A stretch of DNA of 64,000 bases. It comes from Porogramme epimiltina. Its lineage: Eukaryota; Basidiomycota; Agaricomycetes; Polyporales; Polyporaceae. Positions 24,322-34,985 of the stretch are shown in pieces. The notes beneath the pieces were generated by a model. That model had not been told where the DNA came from, did not search any database, and worked only from the letters and a program-made list of their open reading frames with translations. How positions within the stretch are numbered: the stretch's first letter is position 1; every line of letters starts with the position of its first letter. Where the stretch lies: assembly GCA_900155495.1 (NCBI GenBank), contig FTLJ01000434.1:18990-82989 (forward strand), read 5' to 3'. Both the position numbers and the translations under genes were made by a program.

Positions 24322-26680
24322 TTAAGCCGCCTCGTTTTCACCAAACACTTCCTCAGTAGTGGGAAGAGGGATCATCTCTGTGTGGTAGCTCGTGACCACG
24401 TTCCGCACCGACTCCATGTACCAAATCTTCGTGGGCGCAACGGGCGTCCCAGGCGCGCCGGGCTGCTTCTTCTTCCGCGACATCACCCAAAGCTGATCAA
24501 AGGCGTCCTGGGACAGCTCAACGGGGACCGTCGGGTCCACGCGCGCGAGTTGGATCCACGTCGCCTCAACGCCCATGCCCACCCACACCGTCGCGGCCGC
24601 CGCGGGCTCGACGTAGATCGTGATCTCGTCGTGGAACGGGTCGTGCACTGGCCCCACAAAGTCAGGGTCGGGCGCGGCCCCGTCGTCGGTGCGCACCGCG
24701 CCGCGCGAGTCGGGCTCGAACCACGGCTTGCGCACGTCCGCGAGTGTGTGTAGGTCCCACTCGTGCCATGGCGCTAGCACGATCCGCGCGAAGCGCGCCT
24801 CAACCTCCGCTTCGACCACCTCGGCGTCCGGGTGCTCTGGAGCGTGTACGGGTTCCCTGGGTCCCGCGCTACCGCCCTTCTTGCCGCCCTTCTTCGCGGG
24901 GGCGCTGGAGGGGGGAGCAGGGGGCATGAAGACAGCTTTGACGCGGCGCGTAGAGTGCTCGACGATGCCCGTCGTGTGCGTGAGCGGGAGCGTGGTCGGC
25001 CCGAGGAAGCGGGTGAGCGGGTTGTCGGAGGGCGTCATGCCCCAGTCCGCCGCGGTGGAGGCACCCCAGTCGGTGATGTTTGCGTACGTCGAGGGGTCGG
25101 GCACGTCATCCGTGGGCATGCCCCACCCGCCCATGTCTTCAGCAGGTGCGGCGGCGGGATCCTCGTTGGGGGTGGACGGCACGGGGTCCTGCGTGCCTTT
25201 GAGGTTTGCATTGGCAGCGAGATCCTTCATGTCTTGCTCCATGCCCATCATAGCGTCGCGCGTGACGACCTCGATTTCCTCTCCGGCAGCTGCCGCCGCA
25301 GCTTTCAAGACAGCAGCCTCCTCGGCCGTCCATTGTGCATTCTCCTTCTTTTGGCGCTTCGCGTCGGGTCCCTCGTCCTCATCCGAACTGTCTGAGACGT
25401 CGTTCCACGCCATAGCGTTAGTGAGCGTGCCGAAGACCATCTCGCAGCCTTTGCTGAACGCATCGGGGAGCGTGCGGGAGATGACAAATGTCTGCGGGAG
25501 CTCCTTGCGTGCGAGCTCCGTCGCCGCGAGCGCCTTGCGGAGATCCTTCTCGGACTCGGGCAGGACGCGGTTGCGCAGGAGGAAATTGATGAAAAAGGAG
25601 AGGAGAATGGGCCCGTCGCGGCAGTGCCTCTCCGAACTGCGAGCCGTGAGCAGGCTGCACGCTAGGGTCAAGAGTGGCTCACTCACCCCGACATCCCACG
25701 ATCACGGTAGTACCCCGAGAAGAATATTTTGATCGTTTTCTCGGGATCGTTGAGGAAGCGGTCCATACGGGTGTCCCTCACCTCGCGGTAATATTCGCGA
25801 CGTTGCTGCCGCTGCTCCTCCGTCCAGACCTGACCAGATGGAGGCTGCTGCTGCGGCGCCGCACCCTGGCGTGCGCCCTCGCCGCCTTCCCCGGTGGTGA
25901 CCCCGACAGTGCGCGTTTTGGGCGGCCCGACATTGGCCATCTCCTCGAACTCCTCATCTTCGTCCTCGTCTTCCTCGCGCTGCTGGGCCATGAGGTGGCG
26001 CATCGCAGCATTCTTCTTGCGAATCACAGGGGGCTGCAAGCTCGTGATGAGTCCGACAAAGATGCGGAACTGCGGGAGACGGGAGAGGTCAGCATGCGCG
26101 CACTTTCCCGAGCTAGAATGGCGACTTACGCGGTCCCAAAGATGCATAAGGTCTGGGTGCTGCGCGAAAGATCGCCCCGCCTTGAAGTCATATGCAGCCT
26201 GGTGGAAACGGTCGCTGCGCGGATGGGATCTACATCGTGCGCGATGCGCATACCCTCGTCAGTGCGGTTCCGCTGTCGACGTGCAAGACGATGACATTGT
26301 ACTACTCACGGGTCGATAGGCGCGGCTGTGCGCCGGAAGGTCTCGCCCTCCTCCCACTCCTCATACCAGAGTTGACGGAGCATTATGCCATTCGCACCGA
26401 GCCGGTTCTTAGTCTTCTTCTTGCGCTTCTCCATCGCGGTCAAATCGTGTTGGACGCGGAGGGCAACAGTCGGGATGCCGAGCGCGTCGACCTCGACGTG
26501 GCCTTCGGGCGGGTCAGGGACGATGTGGATACCCTGCGGTTTGAAAGCAGTAAACGGGACGAGCTCGACTCCGGGGAGGGCCTTGGGGAACGGTGGGAAG
26601 GTGAGCCACGGACGCTCTTGAGGCGCGACGACCTCTGGGGTATTTTGTACGGGGGCAGGGGCAGGGGCGGCGGGCTCCAT
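24322..26680 (-). CDS. Arb1-like Argonaute siRNA chaperone complex protein
   Basis: In fission yeast Arb1 is a subunit of the Argonaute siRNA chaperone complex needed for siRNA maturation and H3K9 methylation. Here, from ATG 26680: Pro/Ala-rich start, a Lys-rich nuclear-type stretch (KRKKKTKNRLG), then FHQAAYDFKAGRSFAQHPDL / FRIFVGLITSLQPPVIRKK, an acidic linker, EKTIKIFFSGYYRDRG / LLSFFINFLLRNRVLPESEK, ELARKELPQTFVISRTLPDA, an Ala-rich acidic region, and a C-terminal block with HDPFHDEITIYVEPAAAATV, VGMGVEATWIQLARVDP and KIWYMESVRNVVTSY. The alternation of the INFLLRNRVLPE, ELPQTF and VGMG...TWIQL segments is what I recognise as Arb1-like, but identity is low. Total ~730 residues in four or five exons. 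Alternative: an unrelated fungal nuclear protein. Confidence 0.6.
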
Positions 26681-27454
26681 AGCTCGAGACCTGTATGCGA
26701 AGCTCGCGTCGTGTTCCGTTAGAAAAGAAGCGACGCCGTCGGGTGCTCGGATATTTAGGATTCAGGCGCGTAAGCTTGGAAGGGGGAGACTCAAGAGGTC
26801 GTCCTTGGATGGAGAGGGACACTTTTAAGGGGGAGGAAACAAAGAACCTTCTCCTGCAGCACCCACGAGTGGCTACGGTAGCTTCGACCACACCCCCACG
26901 CGGATCGATAGCAGTAGGCGGTATTGTGGACAGTGGAGGCCCGTGCGGTGAGCAGGACGGCCAAGGTTCAAGGATCCCATCGTGGTCGGGTCAAGGCTGC
27001 GGTACTCAGACTGCGGTACCGGAGGCTCTCCAATTGATCGCCGCGTCAATGTGTCCACCCTGCAGGGTCACCCCACACGGAGCGCGCGCAATGAGGCCTA
27101 GCCTTCATGGTGGAAATCTCGTTCATTCAAAAAAAGCACAAGTAGATACAGGTATGGACTAGATCGTGCAAAGGATTGTGAGGAGTGTAGATGAAGGGAG
27201 TCCACAACATTGCCAATCGGGGATAAGTTACTGCTCCGGCCTGTGATTGCAGGGGAATATCGGTATACAAGATAAGGTATGTGCATAGAAAATACATGAT
27301 GAGTGCTCTGGAGCTAGTGGAAGACAGTGAGGGATGGGGGTGTGTGGGGGGTGATGACGTGCACATACCATGGGCGGGGGGTCCTTATCACGCTAGAACC
27401 CAGAGGTGAGGGAACCCGGAGGAACAAAAAGTGGGAATGAACGTATAAATGAGC
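26681..27454. other. Arb1-like promoter and 3' flank of the AT-hook gene
   Basis: No gene supported. The right half (27110-27310) is AT-richer and contains an A-run at 27127-27133 in the expected 3'-untranslated position of the AT-hook gene. Confidence 0.4.
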
Positions 27455-28984
27455 TCATGGGCTCGCGACCTTTCTTCTCTTCTTCGGCTTCTCGTCGTCG
27501 CCATCTACACCGTCTCCCTCCGCCTCCTTTGCATTTGCCTCCTTGACCTTCTTCGCGCGAGACTTTGGCTTGGCGACACTAGCGTCGCCCGCGTCCGCAG
27601 GCCGATTCCGGCTCAACGAGCGGGTGCGCGGCGGCTTCGCGGGTGTCTTCTTCGGCGCGTCCGCCGCCTCCACCTCACGGTCCGAGTCCGAGATCGTCGC
27701 CTTGCTCTTCGGTGCGCGGCCGCGCCGTTTCGCTGTTGCAGGCGCCGACTTGACCGACCGCGCGTCGTCGTCCTCTCCGTCCGTGCCAGGGACGACCTTC
27801 GAGTCCGGAACGCGCGCGCGCCGTTTCGCTGCACTCGCGCTGGGGGTGGCTTGTACTTTGGACTTGGGTGGGCGCCCGCGACCGCGCGCACTGCCTGCCA
27901 CGCTCGCAGTCTCGTCCACGTCCATAGCGTCGGCGCCAAGGTCGGATTTCGCCTTCGCCTTGCCCTTGCCCTTCGCACGGGCCTTGCCGGACGTGCTCGC
28001 AGACTTGCCAACGATCTCGTCCATGCCGCTGTCCGACCCGCCCTCGCTCTCCTCGTCGTCTGTGGTTGCCTCCTTCAAATTCATGCTTCTTGGGCGTTTA
28101 CGCATGGACCGTGCGCCGCGCGGCAATTGTGCGCGGATGCCGTGACAGTTGAGACGGAGGCACGAGACCAACTTGTCTTCGTGGGGGGTTGAGTCGGCAC
28201 GGAATCGGGCACGCCTGATGTCCGTCTGTGCATATACGAGACGAGGTAAGCGCGGGTTCTCTTAGAGATAGGTAGAGAGACGTGCCGTGTGTTTGCCCTC
28301 ATAGCACCACCCGTCTGGTGGGCCCTGGTCACCATCGCCTTCAACGATCTTGCCACAGCAACCCCAGAGGGTCTCGAAGGTCGCGCCAACGGTGTTCGGC
28401 GCACGGTTCGCGCGCTTGGCCGCACTGACGCGCTCGACCTCAGCGCTCTCGTCGTCGTGCGGCACAAGGCAGGAGCGGTCGTCATTCTCGACTTCAACGA
28501 AGTCTTTGTGGCACCGCACACAGTGCATCTTGAGCGGGGGCGCGAGCTCCGCGAAGAAGCCAGCAAGCGCGGGGAGCGCGTCCGGTTCGCAGGTGGGGAT
28601 GCGCGAGAGTATGTACGCGTGCATTGTCTTGGGTGGGATCATTGCGAGGTGGGCTGTGAGTGACTCCACCGTTGGCTCGGGGGGAACGAAGACAGGGTTG
28701 GGGGCGATCGCGGTCAAGGTGTTACCACCGATCGAGCCGCGGCGGGTGGGGGAGGCGTTGCGCTCTTCCAGGGACATCCGAGAGATCTTTGTTGTGGGCG
28801 AGGCCGAGCGCACCTTCGCGTTCGTTGCCGAGCCCGAGTCAACTGAAGGGGATGGTGTACGGAGCTGCACATTCTTGTCCGCCTTAGAGGAGGGCGACTG
28901 ATTGGAGGTGGATGCGGAGGGTGAAGGGGGGAGCGGCACCGTTTCCGGGGGCGGTTGTGGTTGTTTCCGGAAGAAACTGAACAT
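27455..28984 (-). CDS. Cys-rich putative zinc-binding protein with AT-hook-like motifs
   Basis: Not a family I can name. Starts MFSFFRKQPQPPPE, then a Ser/Pro-rich linker. Residues ~130-250 form a conserved-looking Cys/His region: MHCVRCHKDFVEVENDD, CLVPHDDESAEVERV, ETLWGCCGKIVEGDGD, PPDGWCYEGKHT, then after the intron TDIRRARFRADST and VSCLRLNCHGI. The spacing suggests a zinc-binding fold. The C-terminal ~210 residues are Lys/Ala/Ser-rich with two AT-hook-like motifs (RGRGRPPKSK and KRRGRAPKSK) and nuclear-localisation-like KPKKRRKV near the end, so a chromatin or DNA-binding role is inferred. The single intron (~28225-28280) can only be joined in frame with a GC donor (ACG|gcacgt) and cag acceptor. 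Confidence 0.7.
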
Positions 28985-29444
28985 ACTGATTGGTTGAAAT
29001 GGAGTATATGCAGAGAGTGTGGATTGCGTCTGAGCAAAATACAGATAGTAGCGGAAGAGAGAGAGAGGGAGAAGAGAGCGAAGCGAGCTATCGCAGCGAG
29101 CCTATTGAGGTCAGGGCGCAAAGCAAAGCGTGGGAAGGTCCGAGGAGCGAGGCGTCACAGCCAACACGCGTTCGTCACACCCATGACGCGTGTATCCCGC
29201 CCTACGACGACGCGCGTAGGACGCATGTAGGGCGAGTGCGGGCGCGTGTACACAGCATACGCCGCGTCCGGTCCGTGGTCAATTGAGGGTCTGTCCGAAA
29301 AACACCGGTACCCCGATCAATCCCATCTGTGGAAGGCTACAAATGACTCTATAACTATTCAATAGCATGAAGTCTGAAGACGATATGGTACACGGGTTCC
29401 AGTCTATTTATGAGATAATGATACAACGGGAGCAGAAAAGGATC
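28985..29444. other. AT-hook gene promoter and ORC4 3' flank
   Basis: No coding region supported. AT-rich sequence at 29330-29440 fits the ORC4 polyadenylation region. Confidence 0.4.
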
Positions 29445-32421
29445 CTATGACTTCGTGAACCACTTCTTGAGATTCAATTGTCCAATCTTTTCAACGGCGG
29501 TCTTCACCGCGAACCTATCGACGACACTACGATGAAGCGCAAACTCCCTCGAGATGCTAGCGGCAGGAGCTGCCGCTGCTGAGAAGATGCGTAAATCCAT
29601 GAGCCTTTCGAAAGCCTGCGGGAAGATCAGTTCTAGCATCCAGGTTGGTAGTATCAAGTACGACATACTGAGAACAGCACCTCGCGGCTGCAACGCACCA
29701 TGCCGACACCGCCGCCGGCGACTTGAACAGGTGCAGACTGTGACGTGCGCACTTGGTTCTTGAAGGCGTCGTAAAGCATCTCGAATGTGAAAGTATCGTG
29801 GCCAGAGGTCTGCGCATGCACAGATGCGATGAGAAGGCAGACAGCAGGGTATGGAAGAGCTATCAATAAGGAGGTTCAGCTTTCACTTTCTTGATCGAAT
29901 TTCATGAAAACATACCATGCAGTGGAGGATAGCGGGTTGGGCATCGCTGGCGACTGATGGCGCTGTCGAGTTTGGCCGGCGTAGGGTATGGTGACGCGGG
30001 GGTAAGCTCCAGCGTAAGACACGTCTTCGGACATGATCAGCCTGTGTTGAAGCAGGTAGAACGGAAGACTCACCATGATACGTCGGAACATCTGGAAATC
30101 CCTAGTGAGGGAATAGGTCTCCCTCAGGGCCTCCATGACAGAGTCATTGCCCACAAACTTCTCTGTCGCACCCTCCCATAGACTTCTCCACTCCAAACCT
30201 TCTGCTTCGACGCTGTCTTCACTTCCGAGCGGCGCGCAAAGGACTGCATTCGCGAGTGCCACCCAATGTTGGACACGCGCTGGGCATGCTGTCCTGATCA
30301 TTCGTCCCGAGAATCGACTCTTAACGCGCTTCTCGAGTAGGTTGAGTGTATCCACGCGCGAGGTGACGCCCACGACTGCCATCCCGCTCCCCGTACCGGC
30401 GCCCGTGCCCGCCCGGCACGCCTGTGCTGTGTCGAGCAAGCAGTAGAGCAGTGCTTGCCGTGCGTGACCCGCGAAGAGGTCGAAGCCCTCAAGAACGAGG
30501 ATTGTGGGCCGGGGGAGCGTCGGGATCATGGAGATGAGCGCGAGGAGATGAGCGGGTGGTGGGAGGGTGATGATGGGCTTGGGGGCGTCCGATGCGGAAG
30601 ACGGGTCAGGTAATGTTACAAACGGGTTCTCGTCGTCGTCCGCGTCCGGACCCTCATCGTGCTCATCTAAAGCAGGGACGTCTAGCTCGACGTCATCCCT
30701 ATCTGGGTTTTCTGCCTCCGTTTCGTCCACATCCGTCTCATCCGAGGACAAGAAGGATTGCCCCGTTTGTTGGGCGAGTTGCCAGGCGATCTCTCGGATA
30801 GCGAGACGGTCGTTGGACTGACTGTAACCCGATAGGCGGATTACAATTGGGTTGGAGGGAAGCGATGCAATGGCACGCTCAACCATCTACAGGACTTTCA
30901 GTACTGAGCCATAACAAACTGGACCCGAAGGGGACGCACCTGGGTCTTGCCACTACCACTAGGTCCGATTAACATGCAACTGTTGCCCTCGCCTCTCACG
31001 ACGGAACCCATGAGCAATTCGCTAAGTTGTTCGTACGCAGCAGTATTCGTAGGTGGATAGTCCTCGCCATAAAGCTCAATTTCATCGAGGTCCGGCGGCT
31101 GCTGAAGGGACTTCAAAATCGCGCGTTTTTGACGTTCTAAGTATGGGTGGAGGTAGTCGGGCAAAACGTGCGTGCTTTTATTGGGGGAGGCGAGAGCCTG
31201 ACCACGTAGACGCCTGGATGGAGTCGTAGTAGCGACCTTGCGGGGTGTCCGAGAAGGTGATTCAGGGCCCTGAGGGAGCGAAACACGGGATGCAAGGGGT
31301 GGAGGGGACGGTGTCCTTGTAGAGCGTTTCGCTGGCGAGGGAACATTGCGCTTCCCAGGACTGGCTGAAGGGAATGCTGCTGGTAGACGCGGTGTGCCTA
31401 GAGGTGGAAGGTGAACGGATGATCGAGGGGCGGGCGAACCAAGATCCCGCCTGGCAGTATTGAGTAAACGTCGCGGAGTGGTAATCTCTACCGAATGAAG
31501 GAACATGCGAGGAGTCCCCGCTCCACTGGCCGTGGTTCTAGAAGGCGTTGAAGGACGTGCAATTGCTTTCTTTAACGGTGTAAGGAGGAGCTCATCGTCA
31601 GAGCTCTCATCGTCATCCCCAGTCTCTGAGAGAGTAAGTGCTTGGGGTTTCGCCGTTGACGTTGCGTTTGTTGTACCCGATTGCACGGTCTTCCTAGTCC
31701 CAGCTCTTCCGCTCCTTCTGGTCCTTGGGCTTGGACTTGGCGAGGCATGAGACTGCAGGGGTGGTTGCTCTTCGCTCAGATGGGGCGAGTCAGCGGAAGC
31801 TTCGACCTCCGGTTCAGGCGATTTCACCCGCCTTGTTCGGCGAGGTCGGCTGCCCTCGGCGACTTCAACAATTTGTGTCTGTACAGGTCCACTGTTCATA
31901 ATAGCATTGGCATTACGAAGACTGCACTCACTGTCTTTGGCCTGCTCCGTTTCTGAGGTGCCGCTTGGTCGCCCTCCTCCACAGTAGGTAAACCGGCTGT
32001 ACGCAAAGGGTTTTCTGAAGTTGTGTTTGGAGACACCTCTGACTAGGGTATATAATAGTGTTAGCAAAAGTATGCACAGCTAAAGGCGGATACGCACCTT
32101 CTTCGAGCGGCCCCTCCTAAGAGGAACACTTGGCCCAGGCTCTGACACACCGCTCCCCTCTCCTGCCACCTTGCGAACCCGAGCAGTCGACCGTGACGGC
32201 GGCTTGGCGGCAACGGGTCTAGCAGGTACAGGTTCCTCAATTGGCTTTGGTACTTCTTCGTTTTCAGCGACTGCACGGCGTCTAGTTTTCCTGGCTGGAG
32301 GTGCGTCCGCGGTTGGGTCGTCGGGGTGGTCCGTGAGTGTAGCGGCAGCTCTTGTTCTTCTGCGCACTGGTAGTTGCTCTTCATTTCTGCTCACAGCATC
32401 AGCTTTGCGTTTTGGTGCCAT
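29445..32421 (-). CDS. ORC4: Origin recognition complex subunit 4
   Basis: AAA+ subunit of the six-subunit complex that marks replication origins and loads MCM2-7. The ATG at 32421 (MAPKRKAD) is chosen; an upstream ATG at 32517 would add an unlikely leader. The first ~370 residues are low-complexity, basic and Ser/Pro-rich (RRTRAAATL, RRGRSKKV, PRRTRRVKSPE, TRRSGRAGTRK). The AAA+ part starts near LPDYLHPYLERQKRAILKSL, with Walker A GPSGSGKT. The Walker B segment reads TILVLEGFDLFAGHARQALL, followed by LLDTAQACR, TSRVDTLNLLEKRVKSRF (sensor region) and the winged-helix end (FTFEMLYDAFKNQVR, then LHRSVVDRFAVKTAVEKIGQ). Total length ~850 residues against ~430-560 in animals and budding yeast. An ACGCGT box lies ~130 bases upstream. 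Confidence 0.92.
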
Positions 32422-32532
32422 TTTCAGTTTGTGGGGAAGAGTGGGTAGTCGGCAAGCACTGAGAGGTGGAAGGACAAGATGATGCTCGACTGAACGCGGG
32501 GTGCCAGCCGAAGCCACAATCGCGAAGAGTCA

Positions 32533-32559
32533 CACGTGACAGTCGCGTGACAGACGCGT
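32533..32559. promoter_or_regulatory. CACGTG and ACGCGT elements upstream of ORC4
   Basis: Within 27 bases there is a CACGTG (32534-32539) and an ACGCGT (32554-32559), about 115-140 bases upstream of the ORC4 start. ACGCGT is the MluI cell-cycle box bound by MBF in ascomycete yeasts at G1/S genes. Function here is inferred, and the motif is not rare in GC-rich DNA. Confidence 0.3.
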
Positions 32560-34279
32560 CGTCCCTCGTGATTCGTCGCGATGCCCCGGCGCAACGGATC
32601 AACGCGACCTGGCTCCCCTCTGTTTCAGTCTTCTTCCGACCCAAACGAACTGTGCAACTGCCGCAAAGTGGCGAATCGAGGCCGTATGGGTACCCTAGAC
32701 AGTCATTTGTATTATAAAACTTTCCGGGCCTCATACACTACTATTATAGCCCCTCTTACACTCAGCATACTTCGTGCACGGCCATGAAACACTACACAGA
32801 GGAAACAAGAGGAATCAAACCAAGGTAGATGCCCGTCTCTGTGTGACAGGGGTGAACTATCAATAAGGTCCATGAATATTGCATAGGGGCCGGATGCAAC
32901 CTGAAAAGTATTGCAACGTTTCCTCGTATGTTTAGAGTCAACACGGAAGTATGTGTTGACTAAATCATGGTATCCGGCACGGACCAAGTACAAGCAATCC
33001 ACGAGGAAGTGTGTCTGCAAAACAAGCCCGTCGCCGTACAACCGCTAGGCCGCATACATCCGACAACCCACTTGTCAGTCCATCCAAAGGCACCGACACG
33101 TGCACATGGCCGATGTCAACCTCCTCCGTAAAGTTCATAGCATGTCCCACTGCCGAACGTCTTTGGATGTCATACTCACCCACAGACGTCGACAGCAGGA
33201 TTCTCCCCACGCTCCAGGCGCGGAAATGGCATGCCTCGATCCCCTATCATCTTCTGCGGCTCTGAAACGAGAGGACGGTGAGAAGCGGCAAGGGTGCAGG
33301 GTAGGCGGCTGGCGTACCTACAACCGTCCTTCAAGTCGGCCTTCGTCGTGTCTCTGCAGCGACATGACGAGCTTGAAGCGCGACATCCAGAGGGACCATT
33401 GAGGTTTGGGGAGTGCTGACGGAGGGAGATAGCAGAACACTTGAGACCGGTTGCGGCGAGGGAGGGTTGAATGGGTGGGTTGGGGTACGGGACCTTTCAA
33501 AGACCGAGAACGTCCGGCGGACGAGTAGGATGGAACCAAAAGCGGAGCATTGAGATTTAGTTGGGTGCGCCGCAGGTGTAACTTCGTGGTTTGGTTGAAG
33601 GAGAGGCTGCTTGTGTCTGGGGGTTTATATATGCCTTAGGGCCAAACGAGGCTGACATCGTCACTGCCAGTTTTCAGCCGCCAATCTCTTCACACACGAC
33701 TAGCCTCTGCGGCAGTATGGAGGCACTACATTGAGTGAAGCTACAGGTATTTGCAGCCGTGACCATTAAGATGATTGCGGTGCGAATCTACGGTGCTCAG
33801 TACCGCAGGTGACAAAAGAGTAGCTATACTAAGGACTTACCTCCTGTATAGCTTCGATGTAGCCTAAAGGCGCATACCCAGTCTAAATATTGCTCGCCAT
33901 CACACAGAACGAACACTGCAAAAGTTACCTAGCCAACTGACACGGTTGTTGTCCTCACAAACGGGGGCAAACGATGAACATCGCCTGTTGAGAGAGTGGG
34001 AGAAGATATGTGACCATTTGCGTACATATTACGCCTGTCGTCTTACAGCTAATATTGCGGAACGTCGAGAGCCTTTACCCCTCCACACTTGGAGCACAGC
34101 TCCATATTTAATGTAGCGTGCTTCGCGTGAAGATGGGCAGGTCACTTCAGCACGCATACCTTACTTTCATCGTTGTTGGGGTTTCCTCCACAGTTAATAA
34201 CACCACGGGGGGTCTTGTCCTTGTGTAAAAGCTCGAGTTGTAATTGGTGAGCAGTAGAAAGAGATACTGACGAAACGAT
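32560..34279. other. Gene-poor interval with an unassigned transcription unit
   Basis: About 1.7 kb without a definable protein gene. On the minus strand a good TATA box (33624-33634) precedes a 200-base open stretch (33540-33320) and a consensus intron (donor AG|gtacgc near 33317, acceptor ctctcgtttcag near 33260), then a second donor (gtgagt near 33176). No ATG-initiated frame spans these exons, so it may be a non-coding RNA, a decayed gene or a short gene I cannot model. A separate short frame (LLHKDKTPRGVINCGGNPNN, minus strand, ~34165-34235) ends at a splice donor and looks protein-like but cannot be attached to a start. Confidence 0.3.
33624..33634 (-). promoter_or_regulatory. TATA box of an unassigned minus-strand transcript
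   Basis: The minus strand reads CATATATAAAC, a strong TATA box. It is followed ~300 bases downstream by consensus splice signals (33317 to 33260). The transcript has no evident long ORF. Confidence 0.35.
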
Positions 34280-34724
34280 TCAGGTTGCGCCTTGACTCCC
34301 TCCCATCCATATTGCAGCCACTAAACGACTCCAACGCCTAATAACGCAGCGCTGCTCTTGATGCCACGCCCGCGCGCAGCGGCTAGACTGATAGCTAAAC
34401 AGCTGAGGAGGAATCCGGTAAATCTGTGGAACAGCATCAGCGCGTTGCGACAGCTGTAGGCTGGCGAAGTACTTGCCGGAAGAAAGCCACTCGTGACAAG
34501 GAACGCTCCTCAAATGCGGTGCGAGAAGATGCAAAGATCGAGCGCAAGACCGCTGGAGTCACTGGAATTCGGCTACGATTGGGAGACGGCGGCGGTAAGG
34601 GGGCATTTGAGGGTGCGCCTGGGGTGCTCGGCACGTAAACGGAGTTGGGGTGTGTCGCAGTCGGGGTATTATGGAACGTAGAGGGCGTGGGGGTAATAGA
34701 GGAGGAAGACGAGAGATTGCTCAT
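34280..34724 (-). CDS. Small orphan protein divergent from RAT1
   Basis: Not recognised. The ATG at 34724 starts a Ser/Thr/Pro-rich segment (MSNLSSSSSITPTPSTFHNT, TPGAPSNAPLPPPSPNR), then IPVTPAVLRSIFASSRTAFE and SLSRVAFFRQ. Splicing at gtactt (~34463) to ttccacag (~34423) keeps frame into IYRIPPQLFSYQSSRCARAW and ends at 34280, giving ~130 residues. Without splicing the frame ends at 34437 after 95 residues. It shares a ~260-base intergenic region with RAT1. The N-terminal composition is protein-like but there is no family evidence. Confidence 0.4.
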
Positions 34725-34985
34725 TGCGGACGTGGGGTAGAGTCAGGATTGCGCATGGACGAGTCAACGATTTCCTGCAGAGCCTCGACAAGAAGTTTCA
34801 AGTCGACAACGCGGTGCCGTCCTCTTCCCCCGCACGGCCGACGCGCCTGTTCCTCGATCGAGTGCCAGCGCTTCTGCGCTTACATGATGTTCCCCCAGCG
34901 GCCAATGCTTGCACCTCCACCTCATCCTCTATCCACCACCACCCCCGCTCTCATTTCGCCTACGTGAGCCTCGCCGAACACAAAC

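Noticed and set aside
26960..26990. ggttcaaggatcc resembling a tRNA T-arm
   Set aside because: The spacing is wrong for a T-arm (GGTTCRANNCC), and no acceptor or anticodon arm pairs with it.
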